Shown here: positions 46,808 to 55,211 of the stretch, piece after piece | How positions within the stretch are numbered: the stretch's first letter is position 1 | Layout of the letters: each line of letters opens with the position of its first letter | Assembly (NCBI GenBank): GCA_963750965.1 | Contig: CAVVSK010000014.1 | Coordinates: 62,001 to 126,000 of the forward strand | Reading direction: 5' to 3' | Length of the DNA: 64,000 bases | Source of the DNA: CANKHA01 sp963750965 | GTDB lineage: Bacteria > Pseudomonadota > Alphaproteobacteria > Rhizobiales > Xanthobacteraceae | Made by a program: the position numbers and the translations under genes | Notes under the pieces: generated by a model | What the model was told of the DNA's origin: nothing | What the model saw: only the letters and a program-made list of their open reading frames with translations | Database searches by the model: none

Positions 46808-47365
46808 TCATCGTTGCGCGTGTTGAGCGGCTCCTTGCAACGAACGGGCCAGCAGAGCCTTCAGACTGTCAACGTCCTGACGCAGAACATCCATCTGCTC
46901 CGCCTGAGTTTGGATGATCTTTTGCTGTCGTTCTATTTGCTCGGCCTGCAATTGGACGGTTTGCTGCAGTTGCTCGACACCCCGTTCCTGTAACTCGACG
47001 CTCGTTTGCTGCCGCTGATATTCGGCGAGCAGAAAAGACGGCAGTAGATGATAGGCGACCGTCTCCGGTTTTCCGTCCGCATTGAAAACCACCAGGTCCG
47101 GCAGGACTTCGGCGACTTCCTCGGCGATCAAACCATATTGGATCGGCTTCGATCCGTCGTCATAGGGCTTCTTGTAGCGGAAGGTCACCGGCCGCAGCTG
47201 GCGCAGGGCCGCACTCGCCTCGCCCATCGGCTAGATGTCCTCCTTATACCGGCGCGAGGAGGAAATCGTGCCCAGTTGCCCTGTGGAGGTATTTCAGCAC
47301 CGCCGATGTTGAGTCGATCCAAGCGATGAAGGCCGTAGTCTGAGTATGCGCCATATCGCTCCATC
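46808..47365 (-). pseudogene. Remnant of a Peptidase S74 (tail-fibre chaperone domain) protein
   Basis: The frame TGQLGTISSSRRYKEDI-stop-PMGEASAAL ... (47300 down to 46808) is the C-terminal auto-cleaving chaperone domain of tail-fibre-like proteins: SSRRYKEDI with the cleavage Ser, then LRPVTFRYKKPYDDGSKPIQ and YGLIAEEVAEVLPDLVVFNA. It ends in a coiled coil rich in QLQQTVQLQAEQIERQQK. A TAG at 47231-47233 replaces the residue after KEDI, and further upstream the frame shifts again (TQTTAFIAWIDSTS). Nothing else of the fibre remains. This looks like true decay rather than a single read error. Confidence 0.75.
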
Positions 47366-47393
47366 CCACAAATCATCGCCTGCGAAGTGAGGG

Positions 47394-47481
47394 CCGCTCA
47401 TTCCCGCGAAAGCGGGATCCAGAAGCTGCGTGCCCGATCTGTTGCCCGCATTTTCCGGTTCCCGCTTGCGCGGGGAGAGCG
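47394..47481. repeat. Fold-back repeat, ccgcgaaagcgg family, copy next to the tail-fibre remnant
   Basis: CATTCCCGCGAAAGCGGGAT and GGTTCCCGCTTGCGCGGGGA, separated by about 38 bp, in the family order. Confidence 0.75.
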
Positions 47482-47880
47482 GAGACGTGAGGCAGCGCCC
47501 TCGCTGTGGATTGAGTCAGTTTGTCGCATTCATGCTTGTGGACGAGATTCGCGAACGCGTTGCGTGCGTCCCGAGAATCCTTGATCACAGCCTGTCCTTG
47601 CAGCTCAGCCGGGAGGAAACTTCTGAACCTAAGCCACACCAGCAAGGCTTAATGATCACTGGTGTCCCTTTTCAATCCGAAGTTCGCAGGACTGTTTGCG
47701 GTAAGTCGGTAGGAACTTCGAATTGGGGACACTCGGTGAAAATGACTTTGGCGGCTGGACTCTCGCGCTTTATATTCGAGTCGCTAAGTGATTCGCGGCT
47801 TCAAGGTCAATCGGCCCGCAGCGCGCGATCAGCAAAAGTGGCACCGGTTTTGCGTCCGATCGCGCGCCAACTTTTAAGTA

Positions 47881-47929
47881 GCGCATGATCTGATCCGAAA
47901 ACCGGTTTCCACTTTTCGGGATCATGCGC
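47881..47929. repeat. Fold-back repeat, gcatgatc family, short copy
   Basis: GCGCATGATC at 47881-47890 and GATCATGCGC at 47920-47929 are exact inverted ends with CCGAAAACCGGTTTCC between. This is the same core as the 97-bp element at 291-387. Confidence 0.7.
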
Positions 47930-48034
47930 GAGTAGATCCTGCGTCAAATTGCTTCCCTTCGGGGAACGTGCCGTAAGCGTGCTCGTGCGCGTGCGGTTCT
48001 GCGCGCCCTATTACTCGGACTTGGTGGAGACGGC

Positions 48035-48535
48035 ATGTCCCTCATCGACTATTCGCAACCGCAACGGATCAATCCACTCGACGTGGTCGAGCGGGTGGCA
48101 GGCACGCATGATTGGTCGTTCGAGCGCGCCAGCGAAGACGAGATCAACATTGTGGTCGGCGGGCGCTGGACCGATTACCAGGTCTCCTTCACCTGGATGA
48201 CCGACATCGAAGCGCTGCATCTGGCCTGTGCCTTCGAAATGAAGGTGCCCGAACGCCGGCGCGCCGAGGTGCAGCAGCTCATTTCGCTGGTGAACGAACA
48301 GCTCTGGGTCGGCCATTTCGACCTTTGGGTGCAGGACGGCATCGTGATGTACCGCCATGCCCTGGTGCTCAGCGGCGGCATCCCGCCTTCCGGCCAGCAA
48401 TGCGAAGCGCTGCTGGGCACCGCGCTCAATACCTGTGAACGCTATTTTCCCGCCTTTCAATTTGTGGTCTGGGCGGGCAAGGGCGCGCGCGAGGCGCTCG
48501 ACGCCGCCATGTTCGAGACCTCGGGCGAGGCGTGA
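48035..48535 (+). CDS. YbjN domain protein
   Basis: 166 aa with the YbjN fold landmarks: VVERVAGTHDWSFERASEDE, VSFTWMTDIEALHLACAFEM, WVGHFDLWVQDGIVMYRHAL. YbjN proteins look like type III secretion chaperones and are linked to sensory regulation; their role in Alphaproteobacteria is unknown. It lies 56 bp before proC, an arrangement frequent in the order. Confidence 0.9.
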   Translation: MSLIDYSQPQRINPLDVVERVAGTHDWSFERASEDEINIVVGGRWTDYQVSFTWMTDIEALHLACAFEMKVPERRRAEVQQLISLVNEQLWVGHFDLWVQDGIVMYRHALVLSGGIPPSGQQCEALLGTALNTCERYFPAFQFVVWAGKGAREALDAAMFETSGEA

Positions 48536-48590
48536 CCGGTGCCCACTTTTGCTGGTCGCGCGCTAACGCGGGCGGTGGCACAATGGCGCG

Positions 48591-49421
48591 ATGAGCCGGT
48601 CGCACGATCTCAAGGATATTTCCAAAAACGTCGTGCTGGTCGGCGCCGGCAAGATGGGCGCCGCCATGCTGCAAGGTTGGGTCTCGCGCGGCATCGATCC
48701 TTCCAGACTGATCGTGCTCGACCCGCAGCCGGCGGAAGACATCAAGCCGCTGAGCGCGCGCGGCGTGCAATTCAATCCGGCGAACAGGCCCGCCGACAGC
48801 GGCGCTATCGTCATCGCGGTAAAGCCGCAGGTCGCCGACAGCGTGGTCCCGCCGCTTGCGCCGATGGCCGACGGCTCGACCGTCGTCGTCTCGATCATGG
48901 CGGGCAAGACGCTGGCATTCCTCGAACGCGCCTTGCCGGGTAAGGCCATCGTGCGCGCGATGCCGAATACGCCGGCCGCGATCGGGCGCGGCGTCACCGT
49001 CGCGGTGGGAAATGCGCGCGTCACCAGCGCACAGCGCGATCTGGCGGATGGCCTGCTCGGGGCGATCGGCGCGGTGGAATGGATCGATGATGAGAAGTTG
49101 ATGGACGCGGTGACGGCGGTGTCCGGCTCCGGCCCGGCCTATGTGTTTCTGCTTGCGGAAAGCCTCACGCGCGCCGGCATCGCCGCCGGATTGCCACCCG
49201 ACCTCGCCGCCAAGCTGGCGCGCGAAACCGTCGCCGGCTCCGGCGAACTGCTGCATCGTTCAGCGCTCGATCCCGCCACCTTGCGGCAGAACGTGACCTC
49301 GCCCGGCGGCACCACGGCGGCGGCGCTGGAAGTGCTGATGGCCGCCGCCGACGGGCTTGATCCGTTACTGGCCAAAGCCATCGCCGCCGCCGCCAAGCGG
49401 TCGCGGGAATTGGCCGGATAA
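48591..49421 (+). CDS. proC: Pyrroline-5-carboxylate reductase
   Basis: 276 aa. Rossmann motif VLVGAGKMGAAMLQGWVSRG, then AVKPQ, RAMPNTPAAIGRGVT, and the P5CR signature TAVSGSGPAYVFLLAESLTR, followed by TVAGSGELL and TSPGGTTAAALEVL. Last step of proline synthesis, using NAD(P)H. Immediately after YbjN and before a fold-back repeat. Confidence 0.97.
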   Translation: MSRSHDLKDISKNVVLVGAGKMGAAMLQGWVSRGIDPSRLIVLDPQPAEDIKPLSARGVQFNPANRPADSGAIVIAVKPQVADSVVPPLAPMADGSTVVVSIMAGKTLAFLERALPGKAIVRAMPNTPAAIGRGVTVAVGNARVTSAQRDLADGLLGAIGAVEWIDDEKLMDAVTAVSGSGPAYVFLLAESLTRAGIAAGLPPDLAAKLARETVAGSGELLHRSALDPATLRQNVTSPGGTTAAALEVLMAAADGLDPLLAKAIAAAAKRSRELAG

Positions 49422-49422
49422 T

Positions 49423-49530
49423 TTGCTGTCGTCCCGCGAAGGCGGGGACCCATAACCGCTGCCCGTGCAAATCTTGAACACCGGGGTTATGGATCCCGGC
49501 CCGCGTTTCACTCGGCCGGGACGACAGCAA
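49423..49530. repeat. 108-bp fold-back element with perfect 13-bp terminal inverted repeats
   Basis: TTGCTGTCGTCCC (49423-49435) and GGGACGACAGCAA (49518-49530) are exact inverted ends. Inner arms CCCATAACC / GGTTATGGATCC and CCCGCGAAGGCGGGGA add secondary hairpins. Almost the whole element can fold on itself. It follows the proC stop directly and may also terminate it. Confidence 0.75.
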
Positions 49531-49609
49531 AGAGGACTCGCGGCCCTGGAACTGTCGCCTTTGGCGGCCTAGATTCAAGCTCAGACATCGCGACAGAGGA
49601 GTACCCGTC

Positions 49610-50317
49610 ATGGCCCGCAAGCCGTCGCGTCGCCGACCATCCAAAGCCCGCCCCGCCCCGCCGCCGCCTGCCGGCGGTGACCGCGAGCGCATTGTCCATG
49701 CCTTCATGCAGCTCCTGGCCGAAAAGCGGCTCGAGCGCATCGATCTGAGCGAAGTGGCCAAGCGCGCGAGCGTTTCATTGGCCCGCCTGCGCGAGCAATT
49801 CGATAGCCCCCTTTCCATTCTCGCCGCGCATAGGAAGCAGATCGACCGCGCGGTGCTCGACGGCGGCGATGCCGATATGGCGAAGGAGCCGCCGCGCGAC
49901 CGGCTGTTCGACGTGCTGATGCGGCGGCTGGAAGCCTTGGCACCGTACAAGGCCGCGGTGCGCTCGCTGATGCGATCGTCAATGTGCAATCCCGGGCTGG
50001 CGCTCGCGCTGAACGGGCTTGGCGTGCGCTCGATGCGCTGGATGCTCATTGCTGCCGGCATCAGCACTTCCGGCGGCAAGGGCGCTTTCCGCGCGCAAGG
50101 CACGGCGCTGATCTTCGCCCGGGTGCTGCGTGTCTGGGTTGATGACGACGATCCTGGCCTTGCGCGTAGCATGGCGGAGCTCGACCGCGGGCTGGCGCGC
50201 GGTCAGAACTGGTCGCGGCTGCTCGACGATCTTTGCGCCGTCATCCCGACCCTGCGACCGCGGCGCCGGCGCCGGCGCGCACGCGGCGACCAGGCCGACG
50301 AAGCCGCCGCGGCGTGA
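49610..50317 (+). CDS. TetR-type transcriptional regulator
   Basis: 235 aa with a very basic N-terminus, then the TetR helix-turn-helix: DRERIVHAFMQLLAEKRLER, IDLSEVAKRASVSLARLREQ. The C-terminal ligand domain is helical (LFDVLMRRLEALAPYKAAVR) and the protein ends in an Arg-rich tail. Helix 3 (RASVSLARLREQF) is atypical, so DNA specificity cannot be guessed. AGAGGAGTACC precedes the start. Targets are unknown; proC and the dehydrogenase are neighbours. Confidence 0.85.
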   Translation: MARKPSRRRPSKARPAPPPPAGGDRERIVHAFMQLLAEKRLERIDLSEVAKRASVSLARLREQFDSPLSILAAHRKQIDRAVLDGGDADMAKEPPRDRLFDVLMRRLEALAPYKAAVRSLMRSSMCNPGLALALNGLGVRSMRWMLIAAGISTSGGKGAFRAQGTALIFARVLRVWVDDDDPGLARSMAELDRGLARGQNWSRLLDDLCAVIPTLRPRRRRRRARGDQADEAAAA

Positions 50318-50431
50318 ATGACGCACAAGATTGGGCGGTGAACTTACAAACGGCCGACGCCAAGCGCCGCCCACCGACTCCGCTTCAAAATCGGATGCGA
50401 AACTGAAGTCGTCAGTTAAGGGGGGATTGCA

Positions 50432-51352
50432 GTGGTTCACCATATCGCCTTTCTCGGCACCGGTATTATGGGCGCGCCGATGGCCGCCAACCTGCTTAAG
50501 GCCGGCTTCACGGCCGCTGTCTGGAATCGCACGCATTCCAAGACCGACCCGCTTGCCGCGCAAGGCGCGCGGGTCGCCAGCTCCCCCGCCGACTGTGTCA
50601 AGGATGCCGACTACATTCTTTCCATCCTCGATAGCGGGCCGGTGGTGCGAGAAGTGTTCTTCGACAGCAAAGCGGCGGATGCGATGAAACGCGGTGCCAT
50701 CTTTATCGATATGGCCTCGATCCCCCCGAAGATGGCGCAGGAGCACGCCGCCTGGCTCAAACAGCGCGGCGTGGGCCATCTCGATGCTCCGGTTTCCGGC
50801 GGCAGCCTTGGCGCCGCCGAGGGGTCGCTCGCGATTATGGCCGGCGGCGAAAAGGCCGATTTCGACCGTACCGAACGCGACGGAGTGTGGAAGCCGATGG
50901 GCCGGGCGAGCTACATCGGTCCTGCCGGCAGCGGCCAGATCGCCAAGCTTTCCAACCAGATCATGGTCGCCTGCAATATCGCCAGCGTGGCGCAAGGCCT
51001 TTTCTTCGCCCACGCCGGCGGCGCAGATCCCGCGCAGATCCCGCTAGCGCTGGCCGGAGGTCATGCGGACAGCCGCGTGCTGCAGGAGCACGGCCGTCGC
51101 ATGATCAAACGCGACTTTCGCCCGGGCGCGCCAATCCGCAATTTCGTCAAAGACCTCGACACCGTGCTGGCCACGGCGGGCGAGATCGGCCTGCCGCAGT
51201 TGCCGATCGTCAAGGCGGTGCGCGACGTGTTCAAGGAGCTTTACGACCAGGGCCATGAGCGCTGGGACCATAGCGCTTTCCTGCTCTATTTGGAGAAGCT
51301 CAACGCGCCTGCGCGGCTTGGTGACAAGGCCGATACACCACCCCAGGGTTGA
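50432..51352 (+). CDS. NAD(P)-dependent beta-hydroxyacid dehydrogenase (HIBADH / tartronate semialdehyde reductase family)
   Basis: 306 aa with GTG start after AAGGGGGGAT. N-terminal FLGTGIMGAPMAANLLKAG binds NAD(P); DAPVSGGSLGAAEGSLAIM is the substrate-binding signature; Lys in AKLSNQIMVACNIA is the catalytic lysine. It acts on a 3-hydroxy acid such as 3-hydroxyisobutyrate or glycerate; which one is not clear from sequence. The stretch KADFDRTERDGVWKPMG is unusual compared with relatives (normally DFxRxxPxFxAMG), perhaps a local indel pair. Confidence 0.9.
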   Translation: MVHHIAFLGTGIMGAPMAANLLKAGFTAAVWNRTHSKTDPLAAQGARVASSPADCVKDADYILSILDSGPVVREVFFDSKAADAMKRGAIFIDMASIPPKMAQEHAAWLKQRGVGHLDAPVSGGSLGAAEGSLAIMAGGEKADFDRTERDGVWKPMGRASYIGPAGSGQIAKLSNQIMVACNIASVAQGLFFAHAGGADPAQIPLALAGGHADSRVLQEHGRRMIKRDFRPGAPIRNFVKDLDTVLATAGEIGLPQLPIVKAVRDVFKELYDQGHERWDHSAFLLYLEKLNAPARLGDKADTPPQG

Positions 51353-51386
51353 TCAGCTTCGCAGTGTTTGCCGCTGGTTTGCGGCC

Positions 51387-52775
51387 CTAGACCGGGATCC
51401 GCACGGTCGCGCGCAAGCCGCCGAGCGGGCTGTTGCCGAGCGTGATGTCACCGCCATGCGAGCGCGCGATATCGCGGGCGATGGCGAGCCCGAGGCCGGT
51501 GCCGCCTTCGTCCTGGTTGCGCGCGTGATCAAGCCGCAGGAATGGCTTGAACACTTCCTCGCGCATGCCGGGCGGGATGCCGGGACCGTCGTCGTCGATG
51601 GTCACGGTCAGCCAGCGATGATCGCGATGGCCGGTGATTGAAATCGACGAGGCATAACGCGCTGCATTGGACACGAGATTGGCAAGGCAGCGCTTGAAGG
51701 CGGCCGGCCGCACGGTGACGACCGGCTCGCCATGGAATACGACGGTCGCCTTGTCGCCCTGCCGCTCGGCGTCGAGCTTCAGTTCCTCCAGGAACGCCGC
51801 CATGTCGGTGGGTGCGGAGGGCTCGGCGGAATCGCCGCGGGCAAAAGCGAGGTAGGCCTCCAGCATCAGCGCCATCTCGTCGATGTCCTTCTTTATCCCA
51901 TCGACTTCGGGGCTGTCGCCGAGCAAGGCCATCTCCAGCTTGAAGCGGGTCAGGATCGTGCGCAGGTCGTGCGACACGCCGGCCAGCATGGTGGTGCGCT
52001 GCTCCATGGTGCGCTCCACGCGCTGCTTCATTTCGACAAAGGCCTGCGCTGCGCGGCGCACCTCGCGCGCTCCGCGCGGGCGAAAGTCCGGCACTTCGCG
52101 GCCCTTGCCGAAGCTTTCGGCGGCGTCGGCCAGCCGCAGGATCGGCTTGATCTGATTGCGCAGGAACAAGATGGCGACGGTCAGCAGCACCAGCGAGGTG
52201 CCGACCATCCAGAGCAGAAAGATTTCCGAATTTGACGCATAGGCCGCGTTGCGGCGTGCGAAGACGCGCAGCACGGTGTCCTCGAGCTGGATGCGGATTT
52301 CCACCAATGACGAGCGGCCGACGGTATCGATCCAGAACGGCTTGCCGATCTGCTTGCGCAATTCTTCCGACAAGGCCTGATCGAGCAGCGAGAAGAACGG
52401 CTTCGGCGCTGGCGGCGGCATCTCGGTGACGGGAAGAAAGTCGACCACGAGGTTAAGGCGCTCCTGCGCCACCCGGCGAATGCGGCGCTGGGCGTCCGCG
52501 GCACGCAAGTGCGGATAAAATTCGATCAGCGCTGAAATATCCTGCACCACGCTGGCCGAAAGCCGCTGGGTCACGGTGTTCCAGTGCCGCTCCATGAAGA
52601 CGAAGGCGACGACGGACTGCAGCAGCACCATGGGCGTGACGATGATCAGCAACGAGCGGGCATAGAGCCCCTTCGGCATGAAGCCGTTGATCCATTTCCA
52701 GATCTGCGCCCAGACGCCGCGCACGCGTTCGGCCGCCGAACGCAGACTGGCAAAGCCGATGTCGAGGCTGGTCAT
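51387..52775 (-). CDS. Sensor histidine kinase of the EnvZ type
   Basis: 462 aa. Helix 1 at about 39-64 (ARSLLIIVTPMVLLQSVVAF), a periplasmic domain of about 120 residues, helix 2 at about 185-208, HAMP (KPILRLADAAESFGKGREVP), H-box AGVSHDLRTILTRFKLEMAL with the phospho-His, N-box NLVSNAARYA, G1 DDDGPGIPPG and G2 GGTGLGLAIARD. Signals to the OmpR-like regulator whose stop overlaps its start (ATGA). The stimulus is unknown. Confidence 0.94.
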   Translation of the reverse strand: MTSLDIGFASLRSAAERVRGVWAQIWKWINGFMPKGLYARSLLIIVTPMVLLQSVVAFVFMERHWNTVTQRLSASVVQDISALIEFYPHLRAADAQRRIRRVAQERLNLVVDFLPVTEMPPPAPKPFFSLLDQALSEELRKQIGKPFWIDTVGRSSLVEIRIQLEDTVLRVFARRNAAYASNSEIFLLWMVGTSLVLLTVAILFLRNQIKPILRLADAAESFGKGREVPDFRPRGAREVRRAAQAFVEMKQRVERTMEQRTTMLAGVSHDLRTILTRFKLEMALLGDSPEVDGIKKDIDEMALMLEAYLAFARGDSAEPSAPTDMAAFLEELKLDAERQGDKATVVFHGEPVVTVRPAAFKRCLANLVSNAARYASSISITGHRDHRWLTVTIDDDGPGIPPGMREEVFKPFLRLDHARNQDEGGTGLGLAIARDIARSHGGDITLGNSPLGGLRATVRIPV

Positions 52776-53482
52776 GGCGTGAGCACCAGCCGGTAGCCGA
52801 TGCCGCGCACGGTCTGCACGATCAGCGGATTGGCGGGATCGCGCTCGATCTTGCGCCGCAGGCGATTGACTTGAACGTCGACCGCCCGCTCATTCAGCGA
52901 TCCGCCGTTGCCGGAAAGCGCCAGGCGCGGCACCGTTTCTCCCGGTGCCGCCGACAGAATGCGCAGCATGTCGCGTTCGCGATCGGTCAGGCGGACAATC
53001 TCCTCACCGCGCCGCAACTCACCGCGGCCGATATGGAAGACGAAATGCCCGAAGCGGACGGATTCTGCCGGCGGCGGTATGGCCGGCTTCGCGCGCTTAA
53101 GAATATTGGCGATGCGCAGCGACAACTCGCGGGGTTCGAAAGGCTTGGAAAGATAATCATCCGCGCCGGTTTCCAGGCCTTCGATGCGGCTTTCCCTTTC
53201 GTCGCGCGCGGTCAGCATCATGATGGGGACCGTGGAGTTCTGGCGAATTGCGCGCGCCAGCTGAAAGCCGGTCTCCCCCGGCATCATCACATCGAGGATG
53301 AGAAGATCGAAGCTCAATCCATCGAGCTTGAGCCGCGCATCGGCCGCCGTTTCCGCAGTGGTGACGCGATAGCCTTCCGCCGACAGAAAGCGCGACAGCA
53401 GAAGGCGGATGCGCCGGTCGTCGTCCACCACGAGCAGATGCGGCGCGTCGTCGGCAAGAGCGGAGGGGGTTTGGGAAATCAT
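52772..53482 (-). CDS. OmpR-family response regulator
   Basis: 236 aa. Receiver: LLVVDDDRRIRLLLSRFLSA, phospho-Asp in LLILDVMMPGETGF, Thr of MLTARDE, Lys of YLSKPFEPRE. The C-terminal winged helix ends in VDVQVNRLRRKIERD and VRGIGYRL. Co-transcribed with the kinase and likely with the MarR gene 12 bp upstream. Probable targets may include the divergent ilvE gene, by position only. Confidence 0.95.
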   Translation of the reverse strand: MISQTPSALADDAPHLLVVDDDRRIRLLLSRFLSAEGYRVTTAETAADARLKLDGLSFDLLILDVMMPGETGFQLARAIRQNSTVPIMMLTARDERESRIEGLETGADDYLSKPFEPRELSLRIANILKRAKPAIPPPAESVRFGHFVFHIGRGELRRGEEIVRLTDRERDMLRILSAAPGETVPRLALSGNGGSLNERAVDVQVNRLRRKIERDPANPLIVQTVRGIGYRLVLTP

Positions 53483-53494
53483 GGCGGCTCGCGG

Positions 53495-54034
53495 CTAAGG
53501 CGCGCTGCGATTGGTATGCCCGATCAGCCGCAAAACGTCGTCGCGGCCATCGGCTTCGAGCATGGCGACGAGAAACTGGCGGGCGGTCTCATGCGCTCCG
53601 GGCGGCAAGGTTTCGAGGGCGCGCAGAATGCGCTTGGTCTGCAGACCCGCGAGCTTCAACGCCAGCGCTTCGCCTTGCGGCGTGGCGTAAAGCAGCCGTT
53701 GGCGGCGGTCGCTCTCTCCCTCTTTCTGCACAATATAGCCCTCGTCGATCAGCTGCTTGAGCACGCGCCCGAGCGATTGCTTGGTGATCTTGAGGATATC
53801 GAGCAGATTGGCCACCTTGATGGCCGGATTGCGGTTGACGAAATGCAACACGCGATGATGCGCGCGGCCGAAGCCGAGCTTTCCCAGCACTTCGTCAGGG
53901 TCGGCGACGAAATCCCGATAGGCGAAGAAAAGCAGCTCGATGAGATCGAACACGGGCTCTTCAACAGGGGCCGAACCCGTGATTTCCTCGGCGGGAGGCC
54001 GCTGCCGGACGAGGCGGGAGTTTAGGTCAGCCAT
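53495..54034 (-). CDS. MarR-family transcriptional regulator
   Basis: 179 aa. Winged-helix signature VLHFVNRNPAIKVANLLDIL and the DNA-binding wing LIDEGYIVQKEGESDRRQRL, LYATPQGEALALKL. MarR proteins respond to small molecules or oxidants. It begins the marR-ompR-envZ block and is divergent from ilvE, leaving about 190 bp of shared upstream sequence. Confidence 0.92.
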   Translation of the reverse strand: MADLNSRLVRQRPPAEEITGSAPVEEPVFDLIELLFFAYRDFVADPDEVLGKLGFGRAHHRVLHFVNRNPAIKVANLLDILKITKQSLGRVLKQLIDEGYIVQKEGESDRRQRLLYATPQGEALALKLAGLQTKRILRALETLPPGAHETARQFLVAMLEADGRDDVLRLIGHTNRSAP

Positions 54035-54226
54035 ATTGACATATTTCGGTCTGATTGTTACTCTATACCGCGCCTAAACGAAAGGATCGTGCCGAAGGAC
54101 CTATCCGGCCTGCCGTTGCACTTGCCGTAAAAGCACGCTCTCATTGAGGAAATGAAACATACCGGGTGTCAGCCCGCGAAGCAAAACCGACCTACGGGGT
54201 TCAGGTACTCAGGGAGAAAGAAAGCC

Positions 54227-55126
54227 ATGGCTGCACCCGCTGCGCCCTTTGACCAGCGTGAAGGCATCATTTGGTACGACGGCAAGCTCGTGCCCTGGTC
54301 AGACGCCACGCTGCACGTGCTCTCCCACGGCCTGCATTATGCCAGCGCCGTATTCGAGGGCGAGCGCGCTTATGGCGGCGAGATTTTCAAGATTACCGAG
54401 CATTCCGAGCGGCTGCGCTATTCCGCGCAGATGCTCGACTTCGAGATCCCCTATTCCGCCGCCGAGATCGACGCCGCCAAGCGGCTGGTGCTGGAGACGA
54501 ACGGCCAGAAGGACGCTTATCTGCGTCCGATCGCCTGGCGCGGCTCGGAGATGATGGGCGTCTCGGCGCAGAACAACACCATCCATCTCGCCATCGCGAG
54601 CTGGGAATGGCCGAGTTATTTCGATCCGGCGCAGCGGCTGAAAGGCATCCGTCTCGACCTGGCGGAATACCGCCGCCCGGATCCGAAAACCGCGCCGGCC
54701 GGTTCCAAAGCCGCCGGGCTCTACATGATCTGCACCGTGTCCAAGCATAAGGCGGAGCGCAAAGGCTATGCTGACGCTTTGATGCTGGATTGGCAGGGCC
54801 GCGTCGCGGAATGCACCGGCGCCAACATCTTCTTCATCACTGACGGCAAGATTCACACGCCGACGCCGGATTGCTTTCTGGACGGCATCACGCGCCGCAC
54901 CGTGATCGGGCTGGCGAAGAAGCGCGGCATCCAGGTGATTGAACGCCGCATCATGCCGGAGGAAATGTCGAATTTCAGCGAATGCTTCATCACCGGCAGC
55001 GCCGCCGAGGTAACGCCGGTGGGCGAGATCGCGCAGTGGAAGTTTACGCCGGGCGCCATCACGCAACAATTGATGGAAGACTATAACGCCGAAGTGCAGC
55101 CCAAGGGCAAAGCCGCCGCGGCGTAA
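54227..55126 (+). CDS. ilvE: Branched-chain amino acid aminotransferase
   Basis: 299 aa; AGGGAGAAAG precedes the ATG at 54227. Fold type IV PLP enzyme: HGLHYASAVFEGERAY, the PLP lysine in TVSKHKAERKGYADALMLDW, GANIFFITDGKIHTPTPDCF and LDGITRRTVIGLAKKRG. Catalyses the last step of Val, Leu and Ile synthesis. Divergent from the regulatory block. The 76 residues added by the frame from 54152 are not family-like. Confidence 0.96.
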   Translation: MAAPAAPFDQREGIIWYDGKLVPWSDATLHVLSHGLHYASAVFEGERAYGGEIFKITEHSERLRYSAQMLDFEIPYSAAEIDAAKRLVLETNGQKDAYLRPIAWRGSEMMGVSAQNNTIHLAIASWEWPSYFDPAQRLKGIRLDLAEYRRPDPKTAPAGSKAAGLYMICTVSKHKAERKGYADALMLDWQGRVAECTGANIFFITDGKIHTPTPDCFLDGITRRTVIGLAKKRGIQVIERRIMPEEMSNFSECFITGSAAEVTPVGEIAQWKFTPGAITQQLMEDYNAEVQPKGKAAAA

Positions 55127-55148
55127 GCAGCCAAGCACAATCATTTAT

Positions 55149-55198
55149 CCTCATGGTGAGGAGCGCGGCGCGTCAGCGGCGCGCGTCTCAGGATGAGG
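55149..55198. repeat. Fold-back repeat cctcatggtgag family
   Basis: CCTCATGGTGAGGAGCGCG and its near-complement CGCGTCTCAGGATGAGG flank GGCGCGTCAGCGGCGC. It separates ilvE and the amidase-like gene, which converge, and may terminate both. Confidence 0.6.
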
Positions 55199-55211
55199 GG
55201 AATGCGTTGCT

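Larger units (their letters stand above)
47366..48034. other. Gene-free stretch holding two repeats and a short inverted-repeat pair
   Basis: It contains the repeat at 47394-47481, the repeat at 47881-47929 and a pair of inverted sequences near 47660-47682 (GGTGTCCC...CCGAAG) and 47716-47733 (CTTCGAATTGGGGACACT) that could be ends of a small deleted element. Possible frames (for example 47430-47888) lack coding character. GTGGAGACGGC at its end is the ribosome-binding site of the next gene. Confidence 0.4.

Noticed and set aside
47430..47888. 152-aa plus-strand frame
   Set aside because: Crosses a palindromic repeat and has no ribosome-binding site or recognisable motif.
46808..48034. Prophage island
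   Set aside because: Only one decayed S74 domain is present; there are no capsid, integrase, terminase or lysis genes nearby.
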